DNA of 32,731 nucleotides from a virus. The translations under genes were made by a program, and so were the position numbers. Under the pieces are notes generated by a model. That model ran no database searches and was not told the origin of the DNA. It saw only the letters and a program-made list of their open reading frames with translations. The first letter of the stretch is position 1. Each line of letters begins with the position of its first letter. Where the stretch lies: positions 1-32,731 of IMG/VR virus record IMGVR_UViG_3300042556_000842; one strand, given 5' to 3'. This document shows, piece after piece, positions 16,008 to 22,294 of this stretch.

Positions 16008-16083
16008 GGCATACACCATTTTGATGTTTGGGATCTTGCTTGGCTTGAGCCTAGCAAGCTGGATCGAGTTGGTCGGAAAATAA
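16000..16083 (+). CDS. 27-aa membrane peptide
   Basis: A 27-aa frame, MIKAYTILMFGILLGLSLAS then WIELVGK, is a single hydrophobic helix with a Lys at each end. Its start overlaps the previous stop and is preceded 4 bases away by AAAGGAGGTG, a near-perfect anti-Shine-Dalgarno match. That makes translation very likely. Such peptides in phages can be holin-like, antiholins or membrane-protein regulators; the role here is not known. Confidence 0.6.
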   Translation: MIKAYTILMFGILLGLSLASWIELVGK

Positions 16084-16088
16084 GTTTT

Positions 16089-16114
16089 CCCTCGTCCATC
16101 CTTTTAACCGAGGG
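16089..16114 (+). repeat. Inverted repeat (CCCTCG...CGAGGG)
   Basis: A 6-bp stem CCCTCG/CGAGGG with a 14-base loop lies 6 bases after the membrane-peptide stop. No T-run follows, so it is not a classical terminator. It could stabilise or process the transcript. A second inverted repeat follows directly. Confidence 0.4.
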
Positions 16115-16120
16115 TGGGAG

Positions 16121-16145
16121 AGGTCAAACTCGATAGAGATGACCT
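16121..16145 (+). repeat. Inverted repeat (AGGTCA...TGACCT)
   Basis: AGGTCA and TGACCT form a perfect 6-bp dyad around a 13-base spacer, 32 bases before the next ATG. It may be an operator or an mRNA hairpin. It lies 7 bases after the previous inverted repeat. Confidence 0.4.
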
Positions 16146-16177
16146 AAAGAAAAGTAAAAGAAAGGACACACGCTATA

Positions 16178-16339
16178 ATGAAGAGCAAAAAATACGATCA
16201 GTTGAAGTGGATACTTAATCTATTCGACCAGTTGTCGGATAAAAATTCCTATAAGCAATATAGGAACGCAGTTCATTCTCTTGCCAATTATGCAAGCAAA
16301 GAGGTTGAGAAAATAGAAGGAAAGAAGGCGGGCAAATGA
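16178..16339 (+). CDS. 53-aa basic helical protein
   Basis: This 53-aa frame (MKSKKYDQLKWILNLFDQLS...) is basic and helical, ending in KKAGK. AAAGGA precedes the ATG by about 11 bases. The stop overlaps the next ATG (ATGA). No family recognised; the size, charge and position suggest a DNA-, RNA- or host-protein-binding early product. Confidence 0.55.
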   Translation: MKSKKYDQLKWILNLFDQLSDKNSYKQYRNAVHSLANYASKEVEKIEGKKAGK

Positions 16340-16512
16340 AGCACCCCAAGCAACTAGATGAGGTTGGAATTACTGAAAGCTATTTAAGGAAGATGGCAAA
16401 GAAAGAAGGCGTATCCTATAAGAAGGCGGTACAGATAGCTATGGAACAATGGGGAGAGTATTCCCTAAAACTGATTAACAAGATTGTCGCGGAGGATATA
16501 AAGACAAGATAA
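16336..16512 (+). CDS. 58-aa basic helical protein, possible DNA binding
   Basis: This 58-aa frame reads GITESYLRKMAKKEGVSYKK around residues 11-30 and then AVQIAMEQWGEYS. The arrangement resembles a compact three-helix or ribbon-helix-helix-type fold. It is coupled to the preceding gene by ATGA. Function unknown; DNA binding is a guess from fold style. Confidence 0.55.
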   Translation: MKHPKQLDEVGITESYLRKMAKKEGVSYKKAVQIAMEQWGEYSLKLINKIVAEDIKTR

Positions 16513-16516
16513 CAAC

Positions 16517-16536
16517 ACCGCCAAGGGTTCAATCCC
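16517..16536 (+). repeat. tRNA T-arm-like element, second copy
   Basis: ACCGCCAAGGGTTCAATCCC begins 5 bases after a stop codon. It matches the minus strand at 5441-5459 (ACCGCCACGGTTCAATCCC) apart from AG versus C. It ends in the 11-mer GGTTCAATCCC. No tRNA surrounds it. Confidence 0.45.
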
Positions 16537-16623
16537 CAAAGCTTTCGCATTCGCTAACAAACGGCAGCCCAGGCATTCCGTCTTTACAAACGGAAGCTTG
16601 GCCTATAAGGACAATATAAAAAT

Positions 16624-16794
16624 ATGACAGAAGACGAAATTATCAAAGCCTACCTTTCGCGACTAGGTAAGAAAGGCGGATCTGTAAAAGGTCCTCAAAA
16701 GGTGCGACCAAAAGAACACTATCAGAAGGCGGTAGGAATACGTTGGGCTAAGTATCGGGAGCGTCAAACGGAAGCACAGGCATCCAAACGGTAG
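16624..16794 (+). CDS. 56-aa basic protein
   Basis: This 56-aa frame (MTEDEIIKAYLSRLGKKGGS...) is basic with a Gly/Lys turn (LGKKGGSVKGPQKVRP) and a helical C-terminus (YQKAVGIRWAKYRERQ). It resembles small phage or plasmid proteins with a G-K-K-G-G motif of unknown function, possibly nucleic-acid binding. Its last codons contain two AAACGGNAGC repeats, so the repeat array overlaps coding DNA. Upstream AAGGAC is a weak ribosome-binding site. Confidence 0.5.
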   Translation: MTEDEIIKAYLSRLGKKGGSVKGPQKVRPKEHYQKAVGIRWAKYRERQTEAQASKR

Positions 16795-16816
16795 CGTAGC
16801 CTTTCGCGGGAGCGTT

Positions 16817-16853
16817 AGCCCTATAAGGGGTATATAGAACAGCCCTATAAGGG
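16817..16853. repeat. Tandem AGCCCTATAAGGG elements
   Basis: The 13-mer AGCCCTATAAGGG occurs twice (16817-16829 and 16841-16853), 24 bases apart. Each holds a CCCT-ATA-AGGG dyad. The spacing is about two helical turns, which would place two bound proteins on one face of the DNA. It lies just after the last plus-strand gene. Confidence 0.45.
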
Positions 16854-16869
16854 TGCTATAAACGGCAGC

Positions 16870-17034
16870 CTAGCGACCAATACGGCAACAACAGGCTCTG
16901 TTGTCTAGCGGTTCAACCTTAAATTTGACCACTGGAAGGTCTGGGGCATCAGCCTTGCTGCAAAGACGCTTAGAAACGGCATTTCCGCTCGATTGTGAAC
17001 GTTTTAGAGCCTTATTTTTGGCCACCTTTGCCAT
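16870..17034 (-). CDS. 54-aa basic, Cys-tailed small protein
   Basis: A 54-aa frame starts MAKVAKNKALKRSQSSGNAV, 1 base after the stop of the DNA-binding-like 80-aa gene, and ends in a Cys-rich tail (PLDNRACCCRIGR). It fills what would otherwise be a ~170-base gap at the end of the minus operon. No clear ribosome-binding site is present, so translation would depend on coupling. Basic N-terminus and Cys tail suggest nucleic-acid or metal binding. It may be spurious. Confidence 0.4.
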   Translation of the reverse strand: MAKVAKNKALKRSQSSGNAVSKRLCSKADAPDLPVVKFKVEPLDNRACCCRIGR

Positions 17035-17035
17035 A

Positions 17036-17278
17036 TTACCAATTTTTGCAGCTCCACGCGCGCGCCGTTAGCTTGTTGGGAGGGTTGCTGTCGCACTTGT
17101 GTCTAGCCCTAAAGCTACGCCTACGCTCTGGATTGTTCTTCTTAATGGTCATCTTGGGGTCACCATAGCGGATAACCTTGCTTTTCCCATCCTTACACGC
17201 TCGGACTACAAATTTGCGCGCCTCGCCAGGTGTACGCCTTGGGCTATTGCAAGGCAGTTCTCTAGGATTCAAGGTCAT
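17036..17278 (-). CDS. Conserved phage protein (RRKSFRARH-CD type)
   Basis: This 80-aa protein carries V-I-R-Y-G-D-P-K-M-T-I-K, then N-P-E-R-R-R-S-F-R-A-R-H-K-C-D-S near residues 49-64 and ends T-A-R-A-W-S-C-K-N-W. This is the signature of a small, highly conserved phage family whose function I do not know. The conserved Cys/His suggest a metal site. Its start lies within the end of the 94-aa gene (17-base overlap). Confidence 0.7.
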   Translation of the reverse strand: MTLNPRELPCNSPRRTPGEARKFVVRACKDGKSKVIRYGDPKMTIKKNNPERRRSFRARHKCDSNPPNKLTARAWSCKNW

Positions 17279-17546
17279 CTACCTCATCTTGGTCCCAAAC
17301 GTCTGGAATCGAGTCCTGGAGCGACTGTAGTGCCTTCTGGTGGCTTTCAAAGAAACCCGACAGCCTCTTGACCTGCTCTGTAAGGCTGTTCCATTGCACT
17401 TCAAAGACCTCATAGGAGCAGTTGGCATTCATATCGTCTACCAGTTGGCCTAGCAAACGTAGCACGCCATGCAACTGTGCATTCTCACGTTGAAGCAGGC
17501 CAATGAACTTGTGCGCTACCTTCAACTGATCCCTATCGTGGTTCAA
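17262..17546 (-). CDS. 94-aa coiled-coil protein
   Basis: This 94-aa protein has long helices (LKVAHKFIGLLQRENAQLHG; LTEQVKRLSGFFESHQKALQ) and an acidic tail (WDQDEVDDLES). It starts with TTG at 17546 inside the end of the previous gene. No family recognised. The coiled-coil character suggests a protein-interaction role beside the replication genes. Confidence 0.5.
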   Translation of the reverse strand: MNHDRDQLKVAHKFIGLLQRENAQLHGVLRLLGQLVDDMNANCSYEVFEVQWNSLTEQVKRLSGFFESHQKALQSLQDSIPDVWDQDEVDDLES

Positions 17547-17676
17547 ACCCGCCCTTCTTGGCTTTCATCATGCGCCACACCTTTGGGCTGATGGTGCTTT
17601 TAGACTTAGGACGGCTAGTGCCAGCCTTGCGGCGGGCGTTAATGTTTGCATACAAACCAGGTTTACTGTTGTTCAT
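17533..17676 (-). CDS. 47-aa conserved basic phage protein
   Basis: This 47-aa frame begins MNNSKPGLYANINARRKAGT. The K-P-G-L-Y-A-N-I-N-A-(R/K)-R motif belongs to a very common small phage protein family of unknown function, rich in Lys, Arg and Ser. An in-frame extension to 17784 exists, but the conserved start is the ATG at 17676. It overlaps the next gene by 14 bases. Confidence 0.65.
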   Translation of the reverse strand: MNNSKPGLYANINARRKAGTSRPKSKSTISPKVWRMMKAKKGGFEPR

Positions 17677-17704
17677 TTCACGATTGTACCACACCGCAAC
17701 AAAA

Positions 17705-17941
17705 TCAAAAGTATAGAAGCCTCTGCATTTGCGATTCACTAATACAATTTTCTGGTTCGCTTTGGCTTTGCAATACGCCAGCAATCCTAATCAATCTCTT
17801 CTTGAGCATTTCTTTCGGCCATCCGTCTTCAATACCCTTGCATCTGGTCCACCACAAAATTGACTTAAATGTAGCTTGGGAATGTTTGGCGTAGTCAGCC
17901 TGCGTATTTCCAGCCACAAAATCGTACCCACCCATCCTCAT
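17705..17941 (-). CDS. 78-aa small protein
   Basis: This 78-aa protein (MRMGGYDFVAGNTQADYAKH) has an ATGA overlap with the zinc-finger gene at 17938-17941, which decides the start over longer in-frame options. It is helical with W-W-T-R-C-K-G-I near residue 32 and a basic centre. Not recognised. It belongs to the replication operon. Confidence 0.55.
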   Translation of the reverse strand: MRMGGYDFVAGNTQADYAKHSQATFKSILWWTRCKGIEDGWPKEMLKKRLIRIAGVLQSQSEPENCISESQMQRLLYF

Positions 17942-18540
17942 TTGGCTTCCGTCTCCATATCCCCATAAACTTCGCAATCCCAAACTGCGCCTACTATGCT
18001 TCCATCAAACAGCCTTTCAACAGCCTCAACCCACCCACCAACTTGGCAATCCTCCTTGATTTTGGCCACTATTTCGGCTGGGACTAGCTCGATTTGCCTC
18101 TCCTCGTTATCTGTCAACGACTTATCAATTTCTGGGACAGCTGGGACAGGTTTTCGCAACCCTATTTCACCCACGGGTGTATTACATAACGTATCTTTAT
18201 TAGATACTATAAACTTTTCAAGCAGTGCGCGTAGGTTATAAAAAGGTGTCCCAATTGTCCCAGAATCCGCTTTCTTATCCCTTTTAGGACATGAAAACGG
18301 CTTAATGGCGATATACGACTTTGGCTTAGCAACGACCCCATCTCCAACCAGCTTGGCTATCATGGCTCGATGCGCCCTATCCCCGCGATACTTGGCACAC
18401 CCGAACCTGCCGTCTTTGTATATGTATAGATGTTCCTTGCGGTTGTCTTGCCCAAGCGCAGCGCAAGCTGGACAGCCAGCCTTGATCCCGCCGTCTGCTG
18501 CATTCTTCACGTTATGCAACTTTGATATGTCTAGGCTCAA
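17938..18540 (-). CDS. Zinc-finger protein, primase CHC2-like N-terminus
   Basis: This 200-aa protein has a putative zinc ribbon: G-C-P-A-C (C23, C26), then H37, G-R-F-G-C (C48) and R-G-D-R-A-H (H57). This resembles the CHC2 zinc finger of DnaG-type primases, which reads template DNA. The rest is a linker and a helical C-terminal region, without a TOPRIM domain. The start is TTG, overlapping the primase-helicase stop (TTGA at 18537-18540). It may give the Prim-Pol/helicase gene next to it template recognition, but this is inference. Confidence 0.6.
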   Translation of the reverse strand: MSLDISKLHNVKNAADGGIKAGCPACAALGQDNRKEHLYIYKDGRFGCAKYRGDRAHRAMIAKLVGDGVVAKPKSYIAIKPFSCPKRDKKADSGTIGTPFYNLRALLEKFIVSNKDTLCNTPVGEIGLRKPVPAVPEIDKSLTDNEERQIELVPAEIVAKIKEDCQVGGWVEAVERLFDGSIVGAVWDCEVYGDMETEAK

Positions 18541-20525
18541 AACTCATCCCTCCTATGGCTTGCTCTGGATTGCCCTTGAACTGCCACATTCTTAAACCCT
18601 CTTGCATTCTTACCGCTTGGAGCCACAACCGAATGACTCTGGGTTGCGCCGTGTATGGCATACATCTGCTCATTTATGACTTTCTGGAGCCTAGCAAGCT
18701 CCATTGCAACCCACCTGCGCTCCGCACAATACTCTCCGTATAGGGTGATAAGCTCCTCATTGGTTATCTCAAATCCCTTGGCCTTTGTTACCTTTTCCTT
18801 GATGAAGTTTGTGACGCTGTCCGACTCCGCAAGCAGGCTGTTGACCTTCTGTATTTGCGGGCTGGCTAGGCGTATGTCTCCAGTCTCCCTCACATCCTTC
18901 AGCAACTCTCGGAACCCGCATAGGAACCAAGCCAATATCTCTGATCCTTCCTCCTCTACCAGCTTGTCCGCAAGCCTATCAACCTTCTTGGCTGGTGGTG
19001 GATTGGTAAACTCAAGCAGCAACAACCTCCTGCCCCAAGCCTCAACATCACCTTCCAGCGCGACCTTGAGCCTTTCGTTGGACGTGATGAGGATATTGAA
19101 TATGCCTTGCAGCACTACGCCATCATTAAGACCCTTGCCCTCCGCCTCCATCGTGTCTCCTCCAGTTAGCCCCTTGATGACCTTGGCTCCAGGGGTGGAT
19201 AAGAAGTTGCCAGGCACGTCCGTTCCAGAGAGCAGTGTCTTGGCTCGAAACCTATACAACTCAAACTGATTGTTGAGATGTCCAGTTCTGAGCGCGGCCA
19301 TGTTGTGTTTGCCAACGATGTTTAGAACAATGTTGACCAGCGTTGACTTGCCTCCACCAGCCTGCCCATACATCACCATGAATCTCTGGATGATATTTCT
19401 TCCGAACAAACACATCCCGCCGTACTTTTGAAACATCACCGCATCATCTGGATCACTGAATGTCGGACCAACCAGATCGGTCAAGAAGCGTTGTGGGATC
19501 TTATCAATGCCCTTGTACTCTATCGGCGATTGATTGCGCGAATAGAAGTCTGGGCTGAAGTCGTGTTCGCGTAGCTCTCCGTCATCATCAAAAGTAATAT
19601 AGCTGTTGGCGCAATGCACACCTGGAATACCCTTGTTTATGAACGCATCCTGCACCTCCACCATGCCCCGCAACTGGCGGGTAATAGATGTGAGCAGCCT
19701 TTCACTCCTCATGTCTTGCGTTGACGGCTCGCCAATGTCTCTACCTACTTCCAGTATGGATGAGCTTATCTCCTGCTTGATCGTGTCCTCGCTCTTAATG
19801 CCCCACAGTCCTGTCTCTGGATCGTACATATAAAACTTCTTCTCGGATGGCTCCCACAGAATTTTGTTTTCGGTGTGATACTTCGCAGCCCAGAACGGCT
19901 CATTGATACCAACCAATGTTTGCGCCTCAGTTTCCGTATTGGTTCGGTACTTGAACGGCGCGCCCCAAGCCTCCTCCAACTCCTTGCATTTCTTTTTATG
20001 CTCATCATCCTTCCACGGCCTATTGGTATCCTCTGGCCAATTGATTTCGCTAAACTCAATCTCGACTGGAGCTGCCCCTCTTACTGGATATGTGTACTGG
20101 CATCCGCTTGGATGCGTTCCGTAAACTATTGTTTGCCCGCCATTACTTCTCCACTCACCCCAATCCTCAGTGCCAGCCTTGATCTTAAATAGGTCTGGAT
20201 ACTCGCCCTTGATCTGCACCCAGAAGTTGCGACCTCTGGCTCCCTTGGTTTGGAATGTTGCGGCCAGCTTTGGATTAGCCTTCTCAAACTCTTCCGCCCT
20301 TGCATCGCTATCTACGTCAATGGAACACAGATTGGATGATGCCCTGCCCATCAGCACGCCTATGTTTGATGCGAGCAACTTCTGAATATACTCGGTGCGG
20401 AGGGTTTCCTCGTACGCAATGTTTTGCCACCCAACCTGCACTGGACCCTTCATTCCTTTCGGAACAAGTAGGAATACTGGTTTACCCAAACGACAGCGTA
20501 AAGCTGTCAACATTTCTTCATTCAT
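18537..20525 (-). CDS. Prim-Pol and SF3 helicase replication protein
   Basis: This 662-aa protein joins an N-terminal primase-polymerase domain to a D5/P4-type SF3 helicase. Prim-Pol features are G-V-L-M-G-R-A-S-S-N-L-C-S-I-D-V-D-S-D (D70, D72), T-K-G-A-R-G-R-N-F-W-V (92-102) and S-N-G-G-Q-T-I-V-Y-G-T-H-P (127-139). The helicase part has Walker A G-Q-A-G-G-G-K-S-T (387-395) and motif C N-I-L-I-T-S-N (477-483). The usual His in the second primase motif is Asn here (N99). Start: ATG 20525, with AAAGG about 12 bases upstream; a GTG at 20576 lacks support. It would unwind and prime phage DNA. Confidence 0.82.
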   Translation of the reverse strand: MNEEMLTALRCRLGKPVFLLVPKGMKGPVQVGWQNIAYEETLRTEYIQKLLASNIGVLMGRASSNLCSIDVDSDARAEEFEKANPKLAATFQTKGARGRNFWVQIKGEYPDLFKIKAGTEDWGEWRSNGGQTIVYGTHPSGCQYTYPVRGAAPVEIEFSEINWPEDTNRPWKDDEHKKKCKELEEAWGAPFKYRTNTETEAQTLVGINEPFWAAKYHTENKILWEPSEKKFYMYDPETGLWGIKSEDTIKQEISSSILEVGRDIGEPSTQDMRSERLLTSITRQLRGMVEVQDAFINKGIPGVHCANSYITFDDDGELREHDFSPDFYSRNQSPIEYKGIDKIPQRFLTDLVGPTFSDPDDAVMFQKYGGMCLFGRNIIQRFMVMYGQAGGGKSTLVNIVLNIVGKHNMAALRTGHLNNQFELYRFRAKTLLSGTDVPGNFLSTPGAKVIKGLTGGDTMEAEGKGLNDGVVLQGIFNILITSNERLKVALEGDVEAWGRRLLLLEFTNPPPAKKVDRLADKLVEEEGSEILAWFLCGFRELLKDVRETGDIRLASPQIQKVNSLLAESDSVTNFIKEKVTKAKGFEITNEELITLYGEYCAERRWVAMELARLQKVINEQMYAIHGATQSHSVVAPSGKNARGFKNVAVQGQSRASHRRDEF

Positions 20526-20598
20526 ATCACGATTTACCTTTCTGCTTATTTGTTTTGTATCACGATGTTCAACCACTGCAAGTGGTATCTGCTTTTAC

Positions 20599-20627
20599 TT
20601 ATTAAAATTTATGCCCCTTTGTTTCAA
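20599..20627 (-). promoter_or_regulatory. Sigma70-type promoter of the replication operon
   Basis: On the minus strand TTGAAA (20622-20627) and TAATAA (20599-20604) are 17 bases apart. A transcript would begin near 20590 and give a leader of about 65 bases before the primase-helicase ATG. It is the best promoter-like sequence found in the window. It was identified by eye. Confidence 0.55.
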
Positions 20628-20629
20628 GT

Positions 20630-20645
20630 GGTAATCGTGATTACC
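20630..20645. promoter_or_regulatory. Dyad GGTAATC-GT-GATTACC next to the -35
   Basis: Seven-base arms flank a GT spacer, ending 2 bases upstream of the -35 box. The dyad contains ATCGTGAT. Its complement ATCACGAT recurs at 20526-20533 (abutting the primase start codon) and 20559-20566. This set of sites around the promoter suggests a repressor or activator operator. Confidence 0.5.
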
Positions 20646-20649
20646 AGCC

Positions 20650-20664
20650 GCAAGATCTCCTTGC
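20650..20664 (-). repeat. Stem-loop GCAAG-GAGAT-CTTGC, copy 1
   Basis: On the minus strand the sequence is C-GCAAG-GAGAT-CTTGC-G, with preceding TGGTA. It is repeated almost exactly at 20744-20758. The base pair closing the stem is C-G here and T-A in the other copy, so pairing is kept. It lies upstream of the promoter. Confidence 0.5.
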
Positions 20665-20743
20665 GTACCATTCGGGACATTGTATTCATAAAATTCAAAC
20701 TGGCTCTGATTCAAGGGGTAGACACACTGAGGAAACGCCCGAT

Positions 20744-20758
20744 GCAAGATCTCCTTGC
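20744..20758 (-). repeat. Stem-loop GCAAG-GAGAT-CTTGC, copy 2
   Basis: The minus-strand sequence is AT-GCAAG-GAGAT-CTTGC-AT, extending the stem to 7 bp. It lies 20 bases after the GT9 stop. With copy 1 it forms a 94-base-spaced pair. It is followed by no T-run, so it is not a terminator. Confidence 0.5.
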
Positions 20759-20777
20759 ATACCACAACGCCAGTTAG

Positions 20778-21884
20778 TTATTTGTTTTCTAGCTCAATCG
20801 CCTTTCTGGATGCAAGCACAATATCTTCGGCGGTAATATTCCGCAGAGCGTTGCACCAGTATTGAGTCTTCGGGGTGCGATTACTCGCATCCTTACACTT
20901 CGCCTGCGGCAACCCAGCGTGCGGTCGGCAAGGCGCGTGTGGACAGGTATCGGGCTTGAACACCGATACGTTCTTGGGATAAAAACTCATACGATCTTTT
21001 GGATCGTAGCTGCCCCACAGCGACACACACGGTGTATCCAATCCAGCAGCCATATGGTTGACACTGCTATCTGGTGCAACAACAAAGTCAGCCCCGCTGA
21101 TAATCGGGAACAGCGAGCGCACAGCCTTGGTGCAGTTAAATAGATCAATCACTCTCGGATGATCCACTTTAAAGTTGTTGCTGTTATCCAGCCCAATGAT
21201 GACAGCGTGATGTTTGGGGTAAGCTTCTAGCAACGCCAGCACCGCCTCCTGCCCCATCGTTGGCGGGTAGGTGCGGGTCGGACCACTGGACGAAACGTGG
21301 TAGGCAAAGAACGGACTAGGCAACGGCCACTTGCCCATCGCCTTCAACTCTTCGTGGTCTGGCTCGATGAGATGTAGAACTGGCTTACAATACTTAGCCA
21401 TCGTCTTCTCATCCCAAACCCCCATCCACTCGTAGATGCGCTGGTAGCAGTTGCCAGGACCAGTGCCTAGCTTCGTGTTGCCAACCTGCCCGCTGAACAG
21501 ATCGTCAGTCGGTAGGTGTGCGTCAAAAGAATCCCAAGCCTCTAGCGATGCAGGCAACGGCCACAGCTTTGCACCCAACCCAGCGTAGAGAGGTAGGTTG
21601 CGAGCAGGTGCGTAAACCTCCACAACCCCGCCCGACTCCTGCACCAAGTAGTTGACGAAGGCGGTAGCAATGATCGCGTCACCAATTGCCCCAGCGCGGT
21701 ACACGGCTGTTGCACCACCAGCAGCGCGCCCCTTGTAGTACGGCTTGATCTTATGTGGGCAAGGGATTGAATCGTCCCAGGTTGGTCCAGTTAGCTCATC
21801 GGGCAATACATATGTAGTGCGTGGATAGAGCATATTGTCATCGACTTTGTGAATTGCGTTTGTGTTATTTGTCCATAGTTTCAT
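20778..21884 (-). CDS. GT9-type glycosyltransferase (heptosyltransferase-like)
   Basis: This 368-aa protein has the fold markers of GT-B family 9 enzymes, which transfer heptose or related sugars to LPS. There is an N-terminal R-A-G-A-I-G-D-A-I near residues 63-71 and a C-terminal V-V-A-P-D-S-S-V-N-H-M-A-A-G-L-D-T-P (268-285). G-S-Y-D-P-K-D-R then leads to a Cys-rich C-terminus (CPHAPC and further Cys to ~350). Two domains appear complete. It has an AAAGG upstream. In a phage it might alter host LPS or a virion or DNA target; the substrate is not shown. Confidence 0.75.
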   Translation of the reverse strand: MKLWTNNTNAIHKVDDNMLYPRTTYVLPDELTGPTWDDSIPCPHKIKPYYKGRAAGGATAVYRAGAIGDAIIATAFVNYLVQESGGVVEVYAPARNLPLYAGLGAKLWPLPASLEAWDSFDAHLPTDDLFSGQVGNTKLGTGPGNCYQRIYEWMGVWDEKTMAKYCKPVLHLIEPDHEELKAMGKWPLPSPFFAYHVSSSGPTRTYPPTMGQEAVLALLEAYPKHHAVIIGLDNSNNFKVDHPRVIDLFNCTKAVRSLFPIISGADFVVAPDSSVNHMAAGLDTPCVSLWGSYDPKDRMSFYPKNVSVFKPDTCPHAPCRPHAGLPQAKCKDASNRTPKTQYWCNALRNITAEDIVLASRKAIELENK

Positions 21885-21929
21885 TTGGCCTGCCTTTCTA
21901 TTTAGTTTGTTTTAATCAGTCAATCTTTT

Positions 21930-22118
21930 TTACACGCTTTGCATCTGATAAGCGTGGTCAACCAATTCCCTAACGCATTTGGAATACTCTTCCTCTGCAC
22001 TGCTGTAACAAAATATCTCAGTCTTAAATCCACCAGCTTCAAGCCAAAGTTTCCATCTCAAGTTCTGCTCATCCCACTCCTTCTTCACCTGCATCGCCAA
22101 CTCATCCTTGCTCTTCAT
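21930..22118 (-). CDS. 62-aa small protein
   Basis: This 62-aa protein (MKSKDELAMQVKKEWDEQNL) is helical and charged with a W-K-L-W-L-E-A-G-G-F motif and a C-terminal V-D-H-A-Y-Q-M-Q-S-V. Its ATG overlaps the previous stop (ATGA at 22115-22118). Not recognised. It is the last small gene before the GT9 gene. Confidence 0.55.
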   Translation of the reverse strand: MKSKDELAMQVKKEWDEQNLRWKLWLEAGGFKTEIFCYSSAEEEYSKCVRELVDHAYQMQSV

Positions 22119-22294
22119 TCCTCACCCACCACTTCCTTGCACACCAGGCTCGCTGCATCGACCATCGTAATGATCTGGATCATATCTATGGCGTGTCCGT
22201 GAGTCGCGCGATTCCTCTCAACTACAAGCTTATTGCGTGCAATTGAAAGGATCTCGCGCGCCCACTTGAGCCTAGCTTTAGCCTCGACTTGCAT
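22115..22294 (-). CDS. 59-aa helical protein
   Basis: This 59-aa frame (MQVEAKARLKWAREILSIAR) is helical and basic with a hydrophobic second half (DMIQIITMVDAASLVCKEVV). It overlaps its neighbours by TAATG at 22292-22296 and ATGA at 22115-22118, which strongly supports the frame. No family recognised. Confidence 0.55.
   Translation of the reverse strand: MQVEAKARLKWAREILSIARNKLVVERNRATHGHAIDMIQIITMVDAASLVCKEVVGEE

Larger units (their letters stand above)
16559..16869. repeat. Five dispersed AAACGGNAGC repeats
   Basis: The decamer AAACGG(C/A/T)AGC occurs at 16559, 16588, 16766, 16786 and 16860. Two copies are followed by C-A-G-G-C-A-T (16570-16576 and 16777-16783), and the third lies inside the end of the 56-aa gene. 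CCTATAAGG occurs nearby three times. This looks like a set of iterons or regulator sites at the junction between the convergent plus and minus gene blocks. Confidence 0.5.

Noticed and set aside
16089-16145. Rho-independent terminators after the membrane-peptide gene
   Set aside because: Neither stem is followed by a T-run and the downstream genes are in the same direction.
16559-16869. CRISPR array
   Set aside because: The repeats are only ~10 bases and irregularly spaced, with part of them coding; no Cas genes are present.
16526-16960. tRNA gene or fragment suggested by GGTTCAATCCC and TTGTCTAGCGGTT
   Set aside because: No acceptor stem, anticodon arm or CCA can be formed around either sequence.
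20526-20576. GTG start at 20576 for the primase-helicase
   Set aside because: It would lie within the operator-like region and lacks a ribosome-binding site; ATG 20525 has AAAGG upstream.
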